From Rhizobium leguminosarum (lineage in GTDB: Bacteria > Pseudomonadota > Alphaproteobacteria > Rhizobiales > Rhizobiaceae): DNA of 64,000 nt. How positions within the stretch are numbered: the first letter of the stretch is position 1; every line of letters starts with the position of its first letter. Made by a program: the position numbers and the translations under genes. Below the pieces are notes generated by a model, which was not told the DNA's origin, ran no database searches, and was given only the letters and a program-made list of their open reading frames with translations. This document shows positions 17,910 to 26,979 of the stretch, in pieces. The stretch lies in NCBI RefSeq assembly GCF_017876795.1, contig NZ_JAGIOR010000001.1:1250501-1314500 (forward strand). The letters run 5' to 3'.

Positions 17910-18019
17910 GAAGGTAGCGATGCGCATAGTGACGTAGGAACATTGCGCACACCGATCATCGCACTTGACTTCCGTTCGCAAGAAGAGAACATAAAGCGAA
18001 CAGATGACGAGGTGCGAAA

Positions 18020-18187
18020 ATGACCAGACCAGAGGAAGTCATCGCAAATGCATTGGCGGTCGTAGGCGCTTGTCGTGCTGAACGGGAGCGTGATGCTGAG
18101 CGCCGGAAGCGTACTTTCGGCCAGATTGAGATCGGCCGCCCCACGTCACAGATCAAAAACCAGCAACTGAAAATGGATCTGCACTGA
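18020..18187 (+). CDS. Small hypothetical protein (55 aa)
   Basis: Short charged protein beginning M-T-R-P-E-E-V-I. Its stop codon overlaps the ATG of the next gene (TGATG). Membership of a tightly overlapping small-gene run ahead of the SRAP gene is the main support. Function unknown. Confidence 0.5.
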   Translation: MTRPEEVIANALAVVGACRAERERDAERRKRTFGQIEIGRPTSQIKNQQLKMDLH

Positions 18188-18381
18188 TGATCCCGCTGAC
18201 CAAAGAGGACATCGACTTCGAGGTACAGGCGGCGCTTGCTTGGCATGACGACGACGCGTGCGCGACGATCTCCACGCTGCTTGAGGACATCCGGCATTTG
18301 CGGATGCAGTTACTTCTGACCGAGGGCGCCATGAGCCGCGGAATGACGCGAGGATGGACGCCGACGTTGGAACGGAAATGA
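18187..18381 (+). CDS. Small hypothetical protein (64 aa)
   Basis: Acidic, helical protein (MIPLTKEDIDFEVQAALAW...) overlapping its neighbours on both sides: TGATG with the gene before and ATGA with the gene after. Part of a small-gene operon that ends with the SRAP/YedK homologue. No known domain seen. Confidence 0.5.
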   Translation: MIPLTKEDIDFEVQAALAWHDDDACATISTLLEDIRHLRMQLLLTEGAMSRGMTRGWTPTLERK

Positions 18382-18653
18382 ACATGCGTCACCGCAGGGG
18401 CATCAATCTGGCGCCACCTGGGGACTATGCCATCGACCTGTCTCGCGAAACCCTTGGTTCGTTGCCGGAAATGTATGTGCTGGTCGCCGCTTGCCCGGCA
18501 TGCCTGAAGAACTCACCAATCGATCGATGGGAACTCGGACGGCAGGTTGGCAAACGCACAACCCTTGCCAATCTGGCGAAGAGGCTGAAATGTTCGGGGT
18601 GCGGCAACCGTGCCAGCAACAGATTTATGATCGGAAAGCTACCGCGAGACTGA
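18378..18653 (+). CDS. Small zinc-ribbon protein
   Basis: 91-residue protein with two Cys pairs, ACPAC near residue 40 and CSGCGN near residue 73, that could hold one zinc ion. The start was chosen at the ATG giving a 4-bp ATGA overlap with the preceding gene; an ATG 24 bp upstream is the alternative. Lies 13 bp before the SRAP gene. Possibly a DNA- or RNA-binding helper; unproven. Confidence 0.6.
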   Translation: MNMRHRRGINLAPPGDYAIDLSRETLGSLPEMYVLVAACPACLKNSPIDRWELGRQVGKRTTLANLAKRLKCSGCGNRASNRFMIGKLPRD

Positions 18654-18666
18654 CTGGAGGCCAATC

Positions 18667-19356
18667 GTGTGCGGACGCATCTTTATAAAGGCGACCTTAG
18701 AGGAGATGCTGCAGAACTTTGCGTTTGCAGCACGCGCCGATGTCGGCAATCTCAGCAACCAGCTCCCCAGATATAACGGCGCGCTGTCGCTCTACTACCC
18801 GATCACCATCCGCGACATGGTGCGCGAGCCTGACATCATTGGACCCGTGTTTGTCACCGCCCGTTGGGGCTTGCAGCCGTCTTGGATGAAGCCAGGGGCC
18901 CGACCGCCGCCGATCAACGCCCGGCGCGAGGGCATCTCCACGAACCGGCTGTTCAAGTCTGCGTACCGCTCGCGGCGCTGCCTTCTGCCGATCAATGGCT
19001 TCTTCGAATGGAAAGACATTTTCGGCACGGGAAAGAACAAGCAGCCGTACGCGATTGCAATGGCCGACGACAGTCCCTTTGCCCTCGCTGGCATTGCGGA
19101 TACGTGGCGCGACCCTGCCACTGGTGCTGACATGCGCAACTTCGCAGTCGTGACATGTCCGCCAAACGAGATGATGGCAAGTATCCATGACCGAATGCCT
19201 GTCATCCTACACCGAGAAGATTACGAGCGCTGGCTATCGCCGGAGCCCGATCCGGATGAACTCATGAAGTCCTTCCCGGCAGACCAGATGAAGATGTGGC
19301 CGATCGGAAGAGCGGTCGGGGGGGCCAAAGAACGATACCTCGGACATTCTGGATGA
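18667..19356 (+). CDS. SRAP (YedK/HMCES-type) peptidase, C-terminal frameshift
   Basis: SOS-response-associated peptidase family. These enzymes crosslink to abasic sites in single-stranded DNA through Cys2, which is present (M-C-G-R, from a GTG start after GGAGG). Other conserved parts: INARREGI, FFEWK (catalytic Glu region), FALAGIADTWR and IHDRMPVIL with the active-site His. The last 12 residues after GRAVGG are out of frame. Dropping one G from the seven-G run at 19318-19324 restores the usual tail ..PKNDTSDILDEID.. ending at 19381. The catalytic domain is complete, so the protein may still work. The run may be a true mutation or a sequencing error. Confidence 0.88.
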   Translation: MCGRIFIKATLEEMLQNFAFAARADVGNLSNQLPRYNGALSLYYPITIRDMVREPDIIGPVFVTARWGLQPSWMKPGARPPPINARREGISTNRLFKSAYRSRRCLLPINGFFEWKDIFGTGKNKQPYAIAMADDSPFALAGIADTWRDPATGADMRNFAVVTCPPNEMMASIHDRMPVILHREDYERWLSPEPDPDELMKSFPADQMKMWPIGRAVGGAKERYLGHSG

Positions 19357-19589
19357 AATCGACCCGGACATTGAGCCGTAGTCCTGGCTCGCTTCGATGG
19401 TCCCAGGCACTGTCCATGGCATCGGCTATCGCCCCAAATCGCTCGTTGGCGACCAACTCGCGCCAAACTGTGCGATGTTCAGCCCCTCACAGCGTGTTCG
19501 CGCAGTTCGTCCAGTTTGCGGATGGCGTCGGTCTCTGGATTTTGCGGTTAATGGCCGTGTATGGTAAAGCCCTGACAAGAGAGGGCTAC

Positions 19590-19853
19590 ATGGCGGATTC
19601 CGACGAGCCGGTCATCGGCAATTCTAAGGTAAAAGAGCTGGAAGAACGAGTGCGCGAGCTCGAGCTCATTCTTGAACGCATGACGCAGGAGAACCACTTC
19701 CTCCGCGAGGCCCTTGCCAAAGCCTACAAAAACAGATCGATACCGCGGCCGAACTTGTTGCCGGAGGACGGTGCCGTAGCAGACGTCCTGGACGTTTCTC
19801 TTTCCAAATTCGCACAGCGTCTCAAGGACAAGTCCGAGCCGAGCGCACCTTAA
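19590..19853 (+). CDS. Small coiled-coil protein
   Basis: 87-residue protein beginning M-A-D-S-D-E-P. Residues 10-45 form a strong coiled coil (KVKELEERVRELELILERM...). The start was chosen after GAGAGGG; an earlier ATG would add 13 residues. The tail has a short predicted helix (ADVLDVSLSKFAQRL). Function unknown; it may be a remnant of a larger gene or a recombination helper. Confidence 0.5.
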   Translation: MADSDEPVIGNSKVKELEERVRELELILERMTQENHFLREALAKAYKNRSIPRPNLLPEDGAVADVLDVSLSKFAQRLKDKSEPSAP

Positions 19854-20400
19854 CTAAAAGCGGATGATGCCGAAGTGCGGCCCACTGCTGCTGGTGGGGA
19901 GCCGGTGGTATGTGTCGTCGATGGTCGGGTGCGCCGATCTCCGAGTGGTGTCTTCGAGCCGACTGGCGACCGCCTCCAGACGATGCTTTAGCTTGGCTTA
20001 TCCTGCGTGATGTTCGCTAGAGACGATGGGGGACGATAGCCTAGTCTAAGCGGCCCCTCAGTGAGCAATCCGCTTGATCACGGGGCCCGAGCGCGATATC
20101 GAAGATTAGGAAATCGCGACCACCGGGTCGACCTAGCGTCGGACGGCCGCGACAGCGCCCAGGACGGCGGGACATGCGTGAAATACCGCACCTCCCGCCG
20201 TTTCGTCTCTACAGCCGGATATCAGTGGCATCTAGGTAGCTCCGCTTCTGGCGCAGGCAGGATTGGTGTTCCTTTCAAATAGATCTTGAATCAGGCGCCC
20301 TCACGCGTGCATATCATAGTCATCGTCTTTGGCCCTAAAGGTGCGACGCTCGCCTTATGGGGTCCTCCTGAAAACACCCAGCAAGTAACAGGGACCTAAC
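19854..20400. other. Region without a supported gene
   Basis: Open frames here are short and lack family features. The final bases give AGGGACC before the next ATG. I see no clear terminator or promoter elements. Confidence 0.35.
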
Positions 20401-21120
20401 ATGACAGGGACGTACACGAACGTTGCATCACGTCTTCGATTGGAGCGTCCGTACTTGCTTCGCCGGGCCCTTTCCGAAGCGTGCCATTGGAACCGTCGGA
20501 TAGAGAAGCGTCAGTCGAAGCCATCCGATCAGTACTGGATTGGGCAATTCGCCGCCGGGAGGGCAGACAAGGATAGCGTCAAGCGTTTCCTATCGACCTA
20601 TCAAATCAGCAGAGCGACGTGGAATGCTGCGAAAGTGGCGACCTTGATCAACGAGCTGTCGAAGGATTCGGAGTTTGATCCCGCTTCCGGGATGACGAAG
20701 TTCGCTGCATCGCTGTCAGGCGCGATCAGCAGCGCAAATGCAGGCCAGCGCACGTCCGCAGCCAGCAAGTTCGCGATGTTCACCCGGCCCGCAATGCCCG
20801 TATTCATCTGGGATCGTCTTGCATTGACGGCAATGAAAGTTCGCACTGCCGATAACCAGGGTAGCGGCCGTCCGCGCAGATTTCGGTCAGGTGGCTCCCA
20901 TGACTATGCCGCTTTCCACGCGGCCTGCATGGACGAGTTCAAGGCCGAACGGGCGAAAGACTCGTTCCGGACAGCTGTTCAGGATTTCACCGAGTTCGTC
21001 TCCTTCACCAGAGACGGCGTCTCGCTTGCTGATCAGGGTTACTTCGAACGCCGCCTCTTTGATAAGCTCCTCGTCTGCGAGGGCGAGCGTGTCGAGGAGC
21101 TCCTTCTTGCGGCGCGATAG
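20401..21120 (+). CDS. Hypothetical protein
   Basis: 239-residue basic protein, not recognised. It has helical N-terminal repeats and a central stretch RTSAASKFAMFTRPAMPVFIWD, suggesting a conserved fold in which a Ser-Ala-Ala-Ser-Lys turn precedes a buried strand. No catalytic motif, membrane segment or zinc ligands. It runs convergent with the AIPR gene, ending 61 bp from it, and is preceded by a 550-bp gene-free stretch. Its role in the island cannot be inferred beyond location. Confidence 0.6.
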   Translation: MTGTYTNVASRLRLERPYLLRRALSEACHWNRRIEKRQSKPSDQYWIGQFAAGRADKDSVKRFLSTYQISRATWNAAKVATLINELSKDSEFDPASGMTKFAASLSGAISSANAGQRTSAASKFAMFTRPAMPVFIWDRLALTAMKVRTADNQGSGRPRRFRSGGSHDYAAFHAACMDEFKAERAKDSFRTAVQDFTEFVSFTRDGVSLADQGYFERRLFDKLLVCEGERVEELLLAAR

Positions 21121-21181
21121 CCGGCGCCCTCGAGTCCTTGATTGGAAACAATGGTTGGGATGAACCCGACTGCCTGCGTCG

Positions 21182-23290
21182 TCACCGCGTCAACGCGACC
21201 TCCGGTGCCCCGCCCGCAATGAAACCCTCATCTTTCAATCGGCCGAGTAGTTTCATCGCGTGAAGCGCTTGGGAATCCGTTGGAAGGCGTTGCGGAATTG
21301 TCGCGCATATCTGAACGATCTGCAGATCCTTAGGTGTCAGACGTCTCTTCGCCCGTCCCCATTCGAGCACTTTCGACCAATAGCCACCGCCAAGCTTGAC
21401 GACCTCGCTCTGTGCATTGATGCCGTCGGTCAATGCTTTCTCCGAGCGAGCATCGCGTACGTTGGTCCGCGCGCTTTCGATCAGGACAAGGCAACTTTCA
21501 AGGCTGTCGCCATACTGAAGTTCCTCCGACTTCAAACGGTTCCAGCACGCCTGCTGTTTCGCCCATTCGGACATGTTACGAACGCCTGCGGGAGGGTGAG
21601 TAATCACATGATGAGCCGCAGCCGCCGCCACCAGAAGGGCATCGACCAATGCGTCGGCAACGGTCTGGCGACGCCAGATTGTGTCGAGATCCAGCACTTC
21701 CTTCTCGCCATTCGCATCATGGAACAGCTTGGCCATCGCGTAGGTCACCACATTCGCGCGATAACCACCCTCGTACCATGGTTGCTTGGGGACCTCTGTT
21801 TCGAGTTTCCTGAAAATCAAAGCCTTCGAGATTAGACGCTTGTACCAAAGGTCATCGTACTTGGCATCGCTCTTCGACCAACCCTCACCAATGTCCTTTG
21901 CGAACTCCGCGAAGTTTTTCTGCGCGCCTCGCGAGACGATATGTGGCTGGCCGGAGGCGGAGAACACGAACTTTGCCAGATCTGTCTTGGAGAAGAGCTT
22001 GACCTTGGGGAATTCGAGATCGAATTTCTTCTGAAGTGGCGGCTTAGGCTTGAGTTTCGCGCGCTCATTGATGTACTGGCCGCGTGAACGCTCGTAGAAC
22101 CATTTGCTATCATGCCGCTCATTATCGGGCGCTGCGAAGATCGTGCCACGAGAGAACTGCTCCATGCGCACGTGGAACGGATGATTTGAGAAGAAGTCGG
22201 CTGCGTTGACCTTGTTTTGTGTATTTGCAAACTCGGAAATTCTCGGGACAATTTCTTCCGACCTGTCTGGCGGCACCACGGTCAGCTTCATCTGAACAAA
22301 GACCCGGTCGAGCTGCTCCTTTGCCAATCTCAGCGATGCGTGAATCGATCCTGTGGTTTGTGCACCATTGACGATCTGCAGATTGTTGATCGAGGAGATC
22401 GCCAGGCCCCCCGTTGTCTGGATGCAACTCACCTCATCGGCAGTGGCCGAAAGGCCGTTATTGTAAGGGAAAAACAGCTCCGGCGCATCCTTGATCGTTT
22501 TCTGGATGCCTTTGTTGGTTTTCGCACGAGCTTGCAGGAACGATCTGACGTTTGCCTCAAGCAGACGGGCGCCCCATTTGTCGTAGATGTTTGCAAGCTG
22601 CTGACCAGGAACGATCATAAGGTAACTTTCGAGGGAGGCGTCGTCTTGCGAGGCCTTCAACGCTGGCAGCGCGCCACCAAAATCTTTCTCGAAATCGATA
22701 AGCATGTCGGCGCGCGACTGACCCGAGCGGTCGTAACGTTCAAAACGGGCAATGTCCCACACCGAATAGGTGATGGGGATTTGCTCCTTGTTTTCGAGCC
22801 TTACAGTGTCGTCGCGCCCGACATATCTCCTGTTCGAAACTAGGATAAGCTTGACCTTGGACACATGCTGCCATGTTGCAATTATCAAATCGGATACTTG
22901 GAACGCCGGATTGACCTCGTTCAAGGCGTCGCGGAATTTTTCAGATCGAGCTTTGCTGAGGAAACGGATCAGTGGGTTGAGAAGCGGCGCTAGGTCGGTC
23001 TTGCCAAATGTTCGAACATCGTCTGAGTCAACAAAATCGCAGACAATGAGCCCGAGTGTACCGTCGGTCTCTCGAGGATCGCCGGAGTAACCATCGATGC
23101 GTATCTTCTTCGCACCGTCAGTGTCTTGGAAGAAGGCACGATCCACCGCTTCCAGTTCGCCAGCCTCTGTCAGCCGTTCTTTCATTCTGTCGAAGAAAGC
23201 CTCGGTCATGAGAATACCGCTTGCGTCGGCCTCGCGACGGACATCCGCCATCAGATCCTGATGATATTCTTCAAGTTCACTCATCGACAT
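21182..23290 (-). CDS. AIPR family protein (abortive phage infection type)
   Basis: Large (about 700 aa) member of the AIPR family, named for abortive phage infection proteins. Diagnostic stretches: FFPYNNGLSATADEV, NNLQIVNGAQTTGSIHASL and ISEFANTQNKVNAADFFSN, the conserved core of AIPR. The start is one of several closely spaced ATGs overlapping the end of the upstream PD-(D/E)XK gene; M-S-M-S-E-L-E-E was chosen. It is the last gene of a five-gene minus-strand operon (methyltransferase, GHKL ATPase, Z1, PD-(D/E)XK, AIPR). Its biochemical role is not established; a nuclease or sensor role in the restriction cluster is plausible. Confidence 0.85.
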   Translation of the reverse strand: MSMSELEEYHQDLMADVRREADASGILMTEAFFDRMKERLTEAGELEAVDRAFFQDTDGAKKIRIDGYSGDPRETDGTLGLIVCDFVDSDDVRTFGKTDLAPLLNPLIRFLSKARSEKFRDALNEVNPAFQVSDLIIATWQHVSKVKLILVSNRRYVGRDDTVRLENKEQIPITYSVWDIARFERYDRSGQSRADMLIDFEKDFGGALPALKASQDDASLESYLMIVPGQQLANIYDKWGARLLEANVRSFLQARAKTNKGIQKTIKDAPELFFPYNNGLSATADEVSCIQTTGGLAISSINNLQIVNGAQTTGSIHASLRLAKEQLDRVFVQMKLTVVPPDRSEEIVPRISEFANTQNKVNAADFFSNHPFHVRMEQFSRGTIFAAPDNERHDSKWFYERSRGQYINERAKLKPKPPLQKKFDLEFPKVKLFSKTDLAKFVFSASGQPHIVSRGAQKNFAEFAKDIGEGWSKSDAKYDDLWYKRLISKALIFRKLETEVPKQPWYEGGYRANVVTYAMAKLFHDANGEKEVLDLDTIWRRQTVADALVDALLVAAAAAHHVITHPPAGVRNMSEWAKQQACWNRLKSEELQYGDSLESCLVLIESARTNVRDARSEKALTDGINAQSEVVKLGGGYWSKVLEWGRAKRRLTPKDLQIVQICATIPQRLPTDSQALHAMKLLGRLKDEGFIAGGAPEVALTR

Positions 23291-24251
23291 CTTCTTCACA
23301 CAGCTTTGCACGCACGGTTGCCCAGTCGGTTATGAAGGGCGAACATGCATCAAGGGAGAGGGAATAGCTCAAGTTTGACACACCGAGTGGGACTGGCGCC
23401 GCCAAGCGGGGGAACGAGCCAGCAACAGCGAAGAAATCCGCATCAGATGCGTGCCAATGCCAAGCTGAGTAATCGTGTAGGGGATCGTATCCGGCATCTG
23501 CCAGTCGAAGGTCGAACTGTGAGATCACGGACGGTGCACTATGCTCCAGTGTCTTCGTCAGCGAGGCGACGTGGTCGGCAAGGGTGAACCCATTAGGTGG
23601 CTGGACTTTGTCGACCGTCAGAACGGCGAGGCATAGCCTGCGGTCTTCAATGTCCGCGAGCTGATATTCGTTCGAGATCTTGACGAATGGTTGTGAGGCT
23701 CCGCGACGAGCTTTCACTTCGATGCAGTCAGATCTTAACTCGAAATCTTTCGGCGCACCTGACGGCCCCGTCCATGTTTCAACCGCAGCCTTCGCTCCCA
23801 AATTGTCAACGAGGAGCCTAAGGATCTTCAGTTCGCCAATAAGGCCCTTCTGCGCTTCCTCTGAGAGCAGGTCATCCTTTCCGCCACGAAGAAGGTGGTG
23901 CCAACGGAATGTCCGTCCGATCGCCTTCTGAAGCGCTATCGCTTCGTCTTCCGCCATTTCAGAAGCCGCAACCACGTCCCGGCAGAGCGTCTCGAACAAT
24001 TCTACCTGGGCGGCGTCGGTGAGGCGGAGATAGAGGATTGGACCGCCTGGTAGGTTTTGGAAGTGAATGTCGAGGCTTCGTAGCTTCGGCAGGTCAGGTA
24101 TCGGATTGGGCAGCTTCGATAGCTGCAAAACCAGTGCTGCGTCGGCTCGCGCGAGAACGGCCCAGAAAAAATTCCAACGACCTGAAGCGTTCACTCGCCT
24201 CGTATCGACCTTGCCTGCCTCGAGTCCTTCCCAAGGTGTACTATTCAGCAT
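23277..24251 (-). CDS. PD-(D/E)XK motif protein (DUF4420-type nuclease)
   Basis: 324-residue putative restriction nuclease. The core is visible as GELKILRLLVDNLG, then GPSGAPKDFELRSDCIEVKARRG, giving the Asp and Glu-x-Lys of a PD-(D/E)XK active site. The start was set at the ATG beginning M-L-N-S-T-P-W, which overlaps the last 11 bases of the Z1 gene; an in-frame upstream extension reads as unrelated Arg-rich sequence and is rejected. Proteins of this type are usually found beside Z1 and AIPR genes, where they probably cut DNA. Confidence 0.83.
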   Translation of the reverse strand: MLNSTPWEGLEAGKVDTRRVNASGRWNFFWAVLARADAALVLQLSKLPNPIPDLPKLRSLDIHFQNLPGGPILYLRLTDAAQVELFETLCRDVVAASEMAEDEAIALQKAIGRTFRWHHLLRGGKDDLLSEEAQKGLIGELKILRLLVDNLGAKAAVETWTGPSGAPKDFELRSDCIEVKARRGASQPFVKISNEYQLADIEDRRLCLAVLTVDKVQPPNGFTLADHVASLTKTLEHSAPSVISQFDLRLADAGYDPLHDYSAWHWHASDADFFAVAGSFPRLAAPVPLGVSNLSYSLSLDACSPFITDWATVRAKLCEEDVDE

Positions 24252-26979
24252 CGCCCGGGACCTCCTCCTCGACTTCCTCCTCTCCGAACATCTCCCGCAT
24301 TCGTATGGTGTTGACGACGTAGTCAACTGTTCCGCCCTGCACGCTCGACGGCGGAAAATATATGCCCCACGCGACAACATCCTGCTTTGGAAGCTTTTCC
24401 TTGAGCTTCTCGTCGCCAACTTCCGGATGAACAAGGCGAACGATCAAAAGCGGTCGCCGCCCGTCGATCTCAATGAAAATCCGCGGAGGCAGCGTGCCGG
24501 ACGAAGATTTGCCGTTTGCTGCCATGTGTCTGGCCTTGGCATCACCGATCTCGACCTCTGTCAGGCCTTCCCGCTCATCACCAGGGGAGCCCACGCGGCG
24601 GCTTGCTCCACTAATCGCCAAGGTTCCGGTCTTGAGGTTGTCTGCGCCCACGGAACGGTCAAATGGTCTCATATCGAGGCCGCCGATCTGTGCTGGCTCG
24701 ACGACATCTTGCTTCTGCGCGCTGGCGAAGAGGACGTCCCATTTCTTCAACTCAGTCGCGGCGCGCGCTTCAATGTAGTCACCCATCAGGCGTGGATCGG
24801 TAAGCGGATCGGCGTTGTCCGTTCGGAATATGTTTAGAAAATCTCGGATTAGTTCGATAGGAACAGACTTGAAAAGATGCCCTCGCGGCCGCTCCACAAG
24901 TGTGATGCTGGAGTCGCTTCTGACTGCGTCCGCCAAGGCACCAGCCGCAGATCTGTTTCTCAGCAATTGCTCGCTGTCATTCCTGATGCGGGTGGTCTCT
25001 ATCAGTCTGCCTGCGAGCCCGACCCGGACGGGGATCTGCTTGCCACTACCCATCTTGTTTCGGGCCGTGACTATAAGGGTCTCGGGGTGGCTACGGACCG
25101 CGAGGCCAAACTGTTCGGGAGTCGCCTTTACCAGTTCCATGCGCTTGAGTTGCGCCTGCAAATCCTCCATCGCTTCTTGAATATGTGCGTACCAGCCGAC
25201 CCCATCCGCCGGGATCCATATCCTGCACAGATCTTCGTATCCTGGTCTGTAGCCAAACCACCGACCCATCTGCATGAGGGTGTCATACATCATGGAATTG
25301 CGAAGGAAGTAGCTCGTCGTCAGTCCTTCAAGTGTCAGGCCGCGGGAAAGAGAAAATCCGCCAACGGCGATAACTGTGACGCCATGCTCACCGCCTTTTT
25401 CATAGTCAAGGGCTTCCGAGCGCTTCGAGGCGTTGACTTCAATCACGCGCACGGCGATCAATACTTCATGCAGGCGGGACTGGATGGTCGCCCAGTCGGC
25501 GTTCTCGAGATCTGCGTACTCGTCCGCCCAAACACGATGTAGCGCGGCAATCTCCGGATTGGCAAGCGCCGCTCGGCCCTTGCCTGCGTCTACGGAGACT
25601 GCATCGCGAATACGGCCCACAAGGTCGTTAATGCGCGAGCGCAAGCGCCCTTGTACGTCTGTGAACCTCGATACGTTGACAAGCATTGAGGCATGAGACG
25701 CCTGGTGACCTCTGACGTTTCGGATCGCACGCGCTATCAGAAACGCGCGCACCGCATCGACAAGGCTTTCGGGAAGCGTGTCGAGCGGATGATCGATCTT
25801 GTGTTTGATCGGAAAGACATCTTCGTTGTCTTCGATCTCCCGGACGTGCTTCTCACGCGCGTCGATAAAAATCTTTTGGGCGCCGAAGTAGTTCGATGGT
25901 GCGTCAAGCCCGATGATAAAGTGCCGAGGGAAGAGGTCTTGCTTGAACGTGTCGTCGTCAGTGTCGGGATCAATCAGGATATTGGCGAACGGGGTCGCGG
26001 TGTAGCCGACGTAGCAACTACGATGGAAAAGTGAGAGTAGTTCACGGATCTGGCCGTTGATGCGCGTAATCTCTTCTTTGCTGTAGGCAGTATTGATGGA
26101 GGCGTTATCCGCTTCGTCATCGATTAACAGCATCGGCTGCTGCACCATTTGTGTTCCTTGACTGACTGAATGCTCCTTCAGCCATTCAAGCAAGTTTTTC
26201 AGAGTGCTGGAATTCTTTTTGATAACAAGCACAACGGGCACATTGTATTGCCCGATCTGGCTAGTGTTCGTGGTTGCCGTCGCCTTGTTGAAGTCACGCA
26301 AGGTGTTGGTGAGCGAGACAGGAAACTCTCGCTGATCAAAAGTTCCTACCCCTATGATTTTTTGGCGCTGAGCTCTGTTCGCATGTGCAAGACGACCGGT
26401 GTCCCGACCAATGAATCCTTCATCGATGCGCATCTGCGTCTGATTGCGCAGGTTATTATGGATGCCGGCAATCACGACGATGAGGCGATATCCAGCATCG
26501 GCCGCTTTGCAGATTAGCCCGGTATAGTTCGCAGTCTTTCCGCTCTGAACGTGACCGACCACCATTCCGCGGCGGCTCCAAGGATTCAGATTCTTGGGAT
26601 TCCCAAGTCGATCGAGAACGCGATCGGTGACTTCGTCGGTAGCATCGACGACAGACTTTGGCAGTCCTTGGAGGCTGAGGAGCTGGCGATACCGACCCCA
26701 ATAAAAATTCCCGATGTCTCCATTGATCTTCGCATCATGAAGCCACGGACGGAAGTCTTCGGCATCGACGATCGCGCCAAGACCCATGCTGATGCCATGT
26801 TTTTCCTCGATAAGGCGGGCAAGGTCTTCTGCTTCGTCCGCGGTCACCTTTCCAGAAAACATCGGGGTGTCGCGGAGTTGGGCAATGATGTCCCTTATCG
26901 ACTGTGCGGTATGAGGGCCTTGTTGCGAGGCCATGAACATTGCAGTCATACCTTCGAGGCTGCTGAGTATCTGGTTCAT
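24241..26979 (-). CDS. Z1 domain superfamily II helicase-like protein
   Basis: 912-residue ATPase with the Z1 domain found in restriction-type gene clusters. Walker A is GHVQSGKT (142-149), followed by ANYTGLICKAADAGYRLIVV, a DEAD-like box LLIDDEADNAS near residue 285, and VGYTATPFANIL, which is motif III of the helicase core. Toward the C-terminus GGFSLSRGLTLEGL and QMGRWFGYR are typical Z1 blocks matching helicase motifs V and VI. It overlaps the GHKL ATPase gene by 4 bp (ATGA). It likely moves along or remodels DNA for the associated nuclease. Confidence 0.9.
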   Translation of the reverse strand: MNQILSSLEGMTAMFMASQQGPHTAQSIRDIIAQLRDTPMFSGKVTADEAEDLARLIEEKHGISMGLGAIVDAEDFRPWLHDAKINGDIGNFYWGRYRQLLSLQGLPKSVVDATDEVTDRVLDRLGNPKNLNPWSRRGMVVGHVQSGKTANYTGLICKAADAGYRLIVVIAGIHNNLRNQTQMRIDEGFIGRDTGRLAHANRAQRQKIIGVGTFDQREFPVSLTNTLRDFNKATATTNTSQIGQYNVPVVLVIKKNSSTLKNLLEWLKEHSVSQGTQMVQQPMLLIDDEADNASINTAYSKEEITRINGQIRELLSLFHRSCYVGYTATPFANILIDPDTDDDTFKQDLFPRHFIIGLDAPSNYFGAQKIFIDAREKHVREIEDNEDVFPIKHKIDHPLDTLPESLVDAVRAFLIARAIRNVRGHQASHASMLVNVSRFTDVQGRLRSRINDLVGRIRDAVSVDAGKGRAALANPEIAALHRVWADEYADLENADWATIQSRLHEVLIAVRVIEVNASKRSEALDYEKGGEHGVTVIAVGGFSLSRGLTLEGLTTSYFLRNSMMYDTLMQMGRWFGYRPGYEDLCRIWIPADGVGWYAHIQEAMEDLQAQLKRMELVKATPEQFGLAVRSHPETLIVTARNKMGSGKQIPVRVGLAGRLIETTRIRNDSEQLLRNRSAAGALADAVRSDSSITLVERPRGHLFKSVPIELIRDFLNIFRTDNADPLTDPRLMGDYIEARAATELKKWDVLFASAQKQDVVEPAQIGGLDMRPFDRSVGADNLKTGTLAISGASRRVGSPGDEREGLTEVEIGDAKARHMAANGKSSSGTLPPRIFIEIDGRRPLLIVRLVHPEVGDEKLKEKLPKQDVVAWGIYFPPSSVQGGTVDYVVNTIRMREMFGEEEVEEEVPGDAE

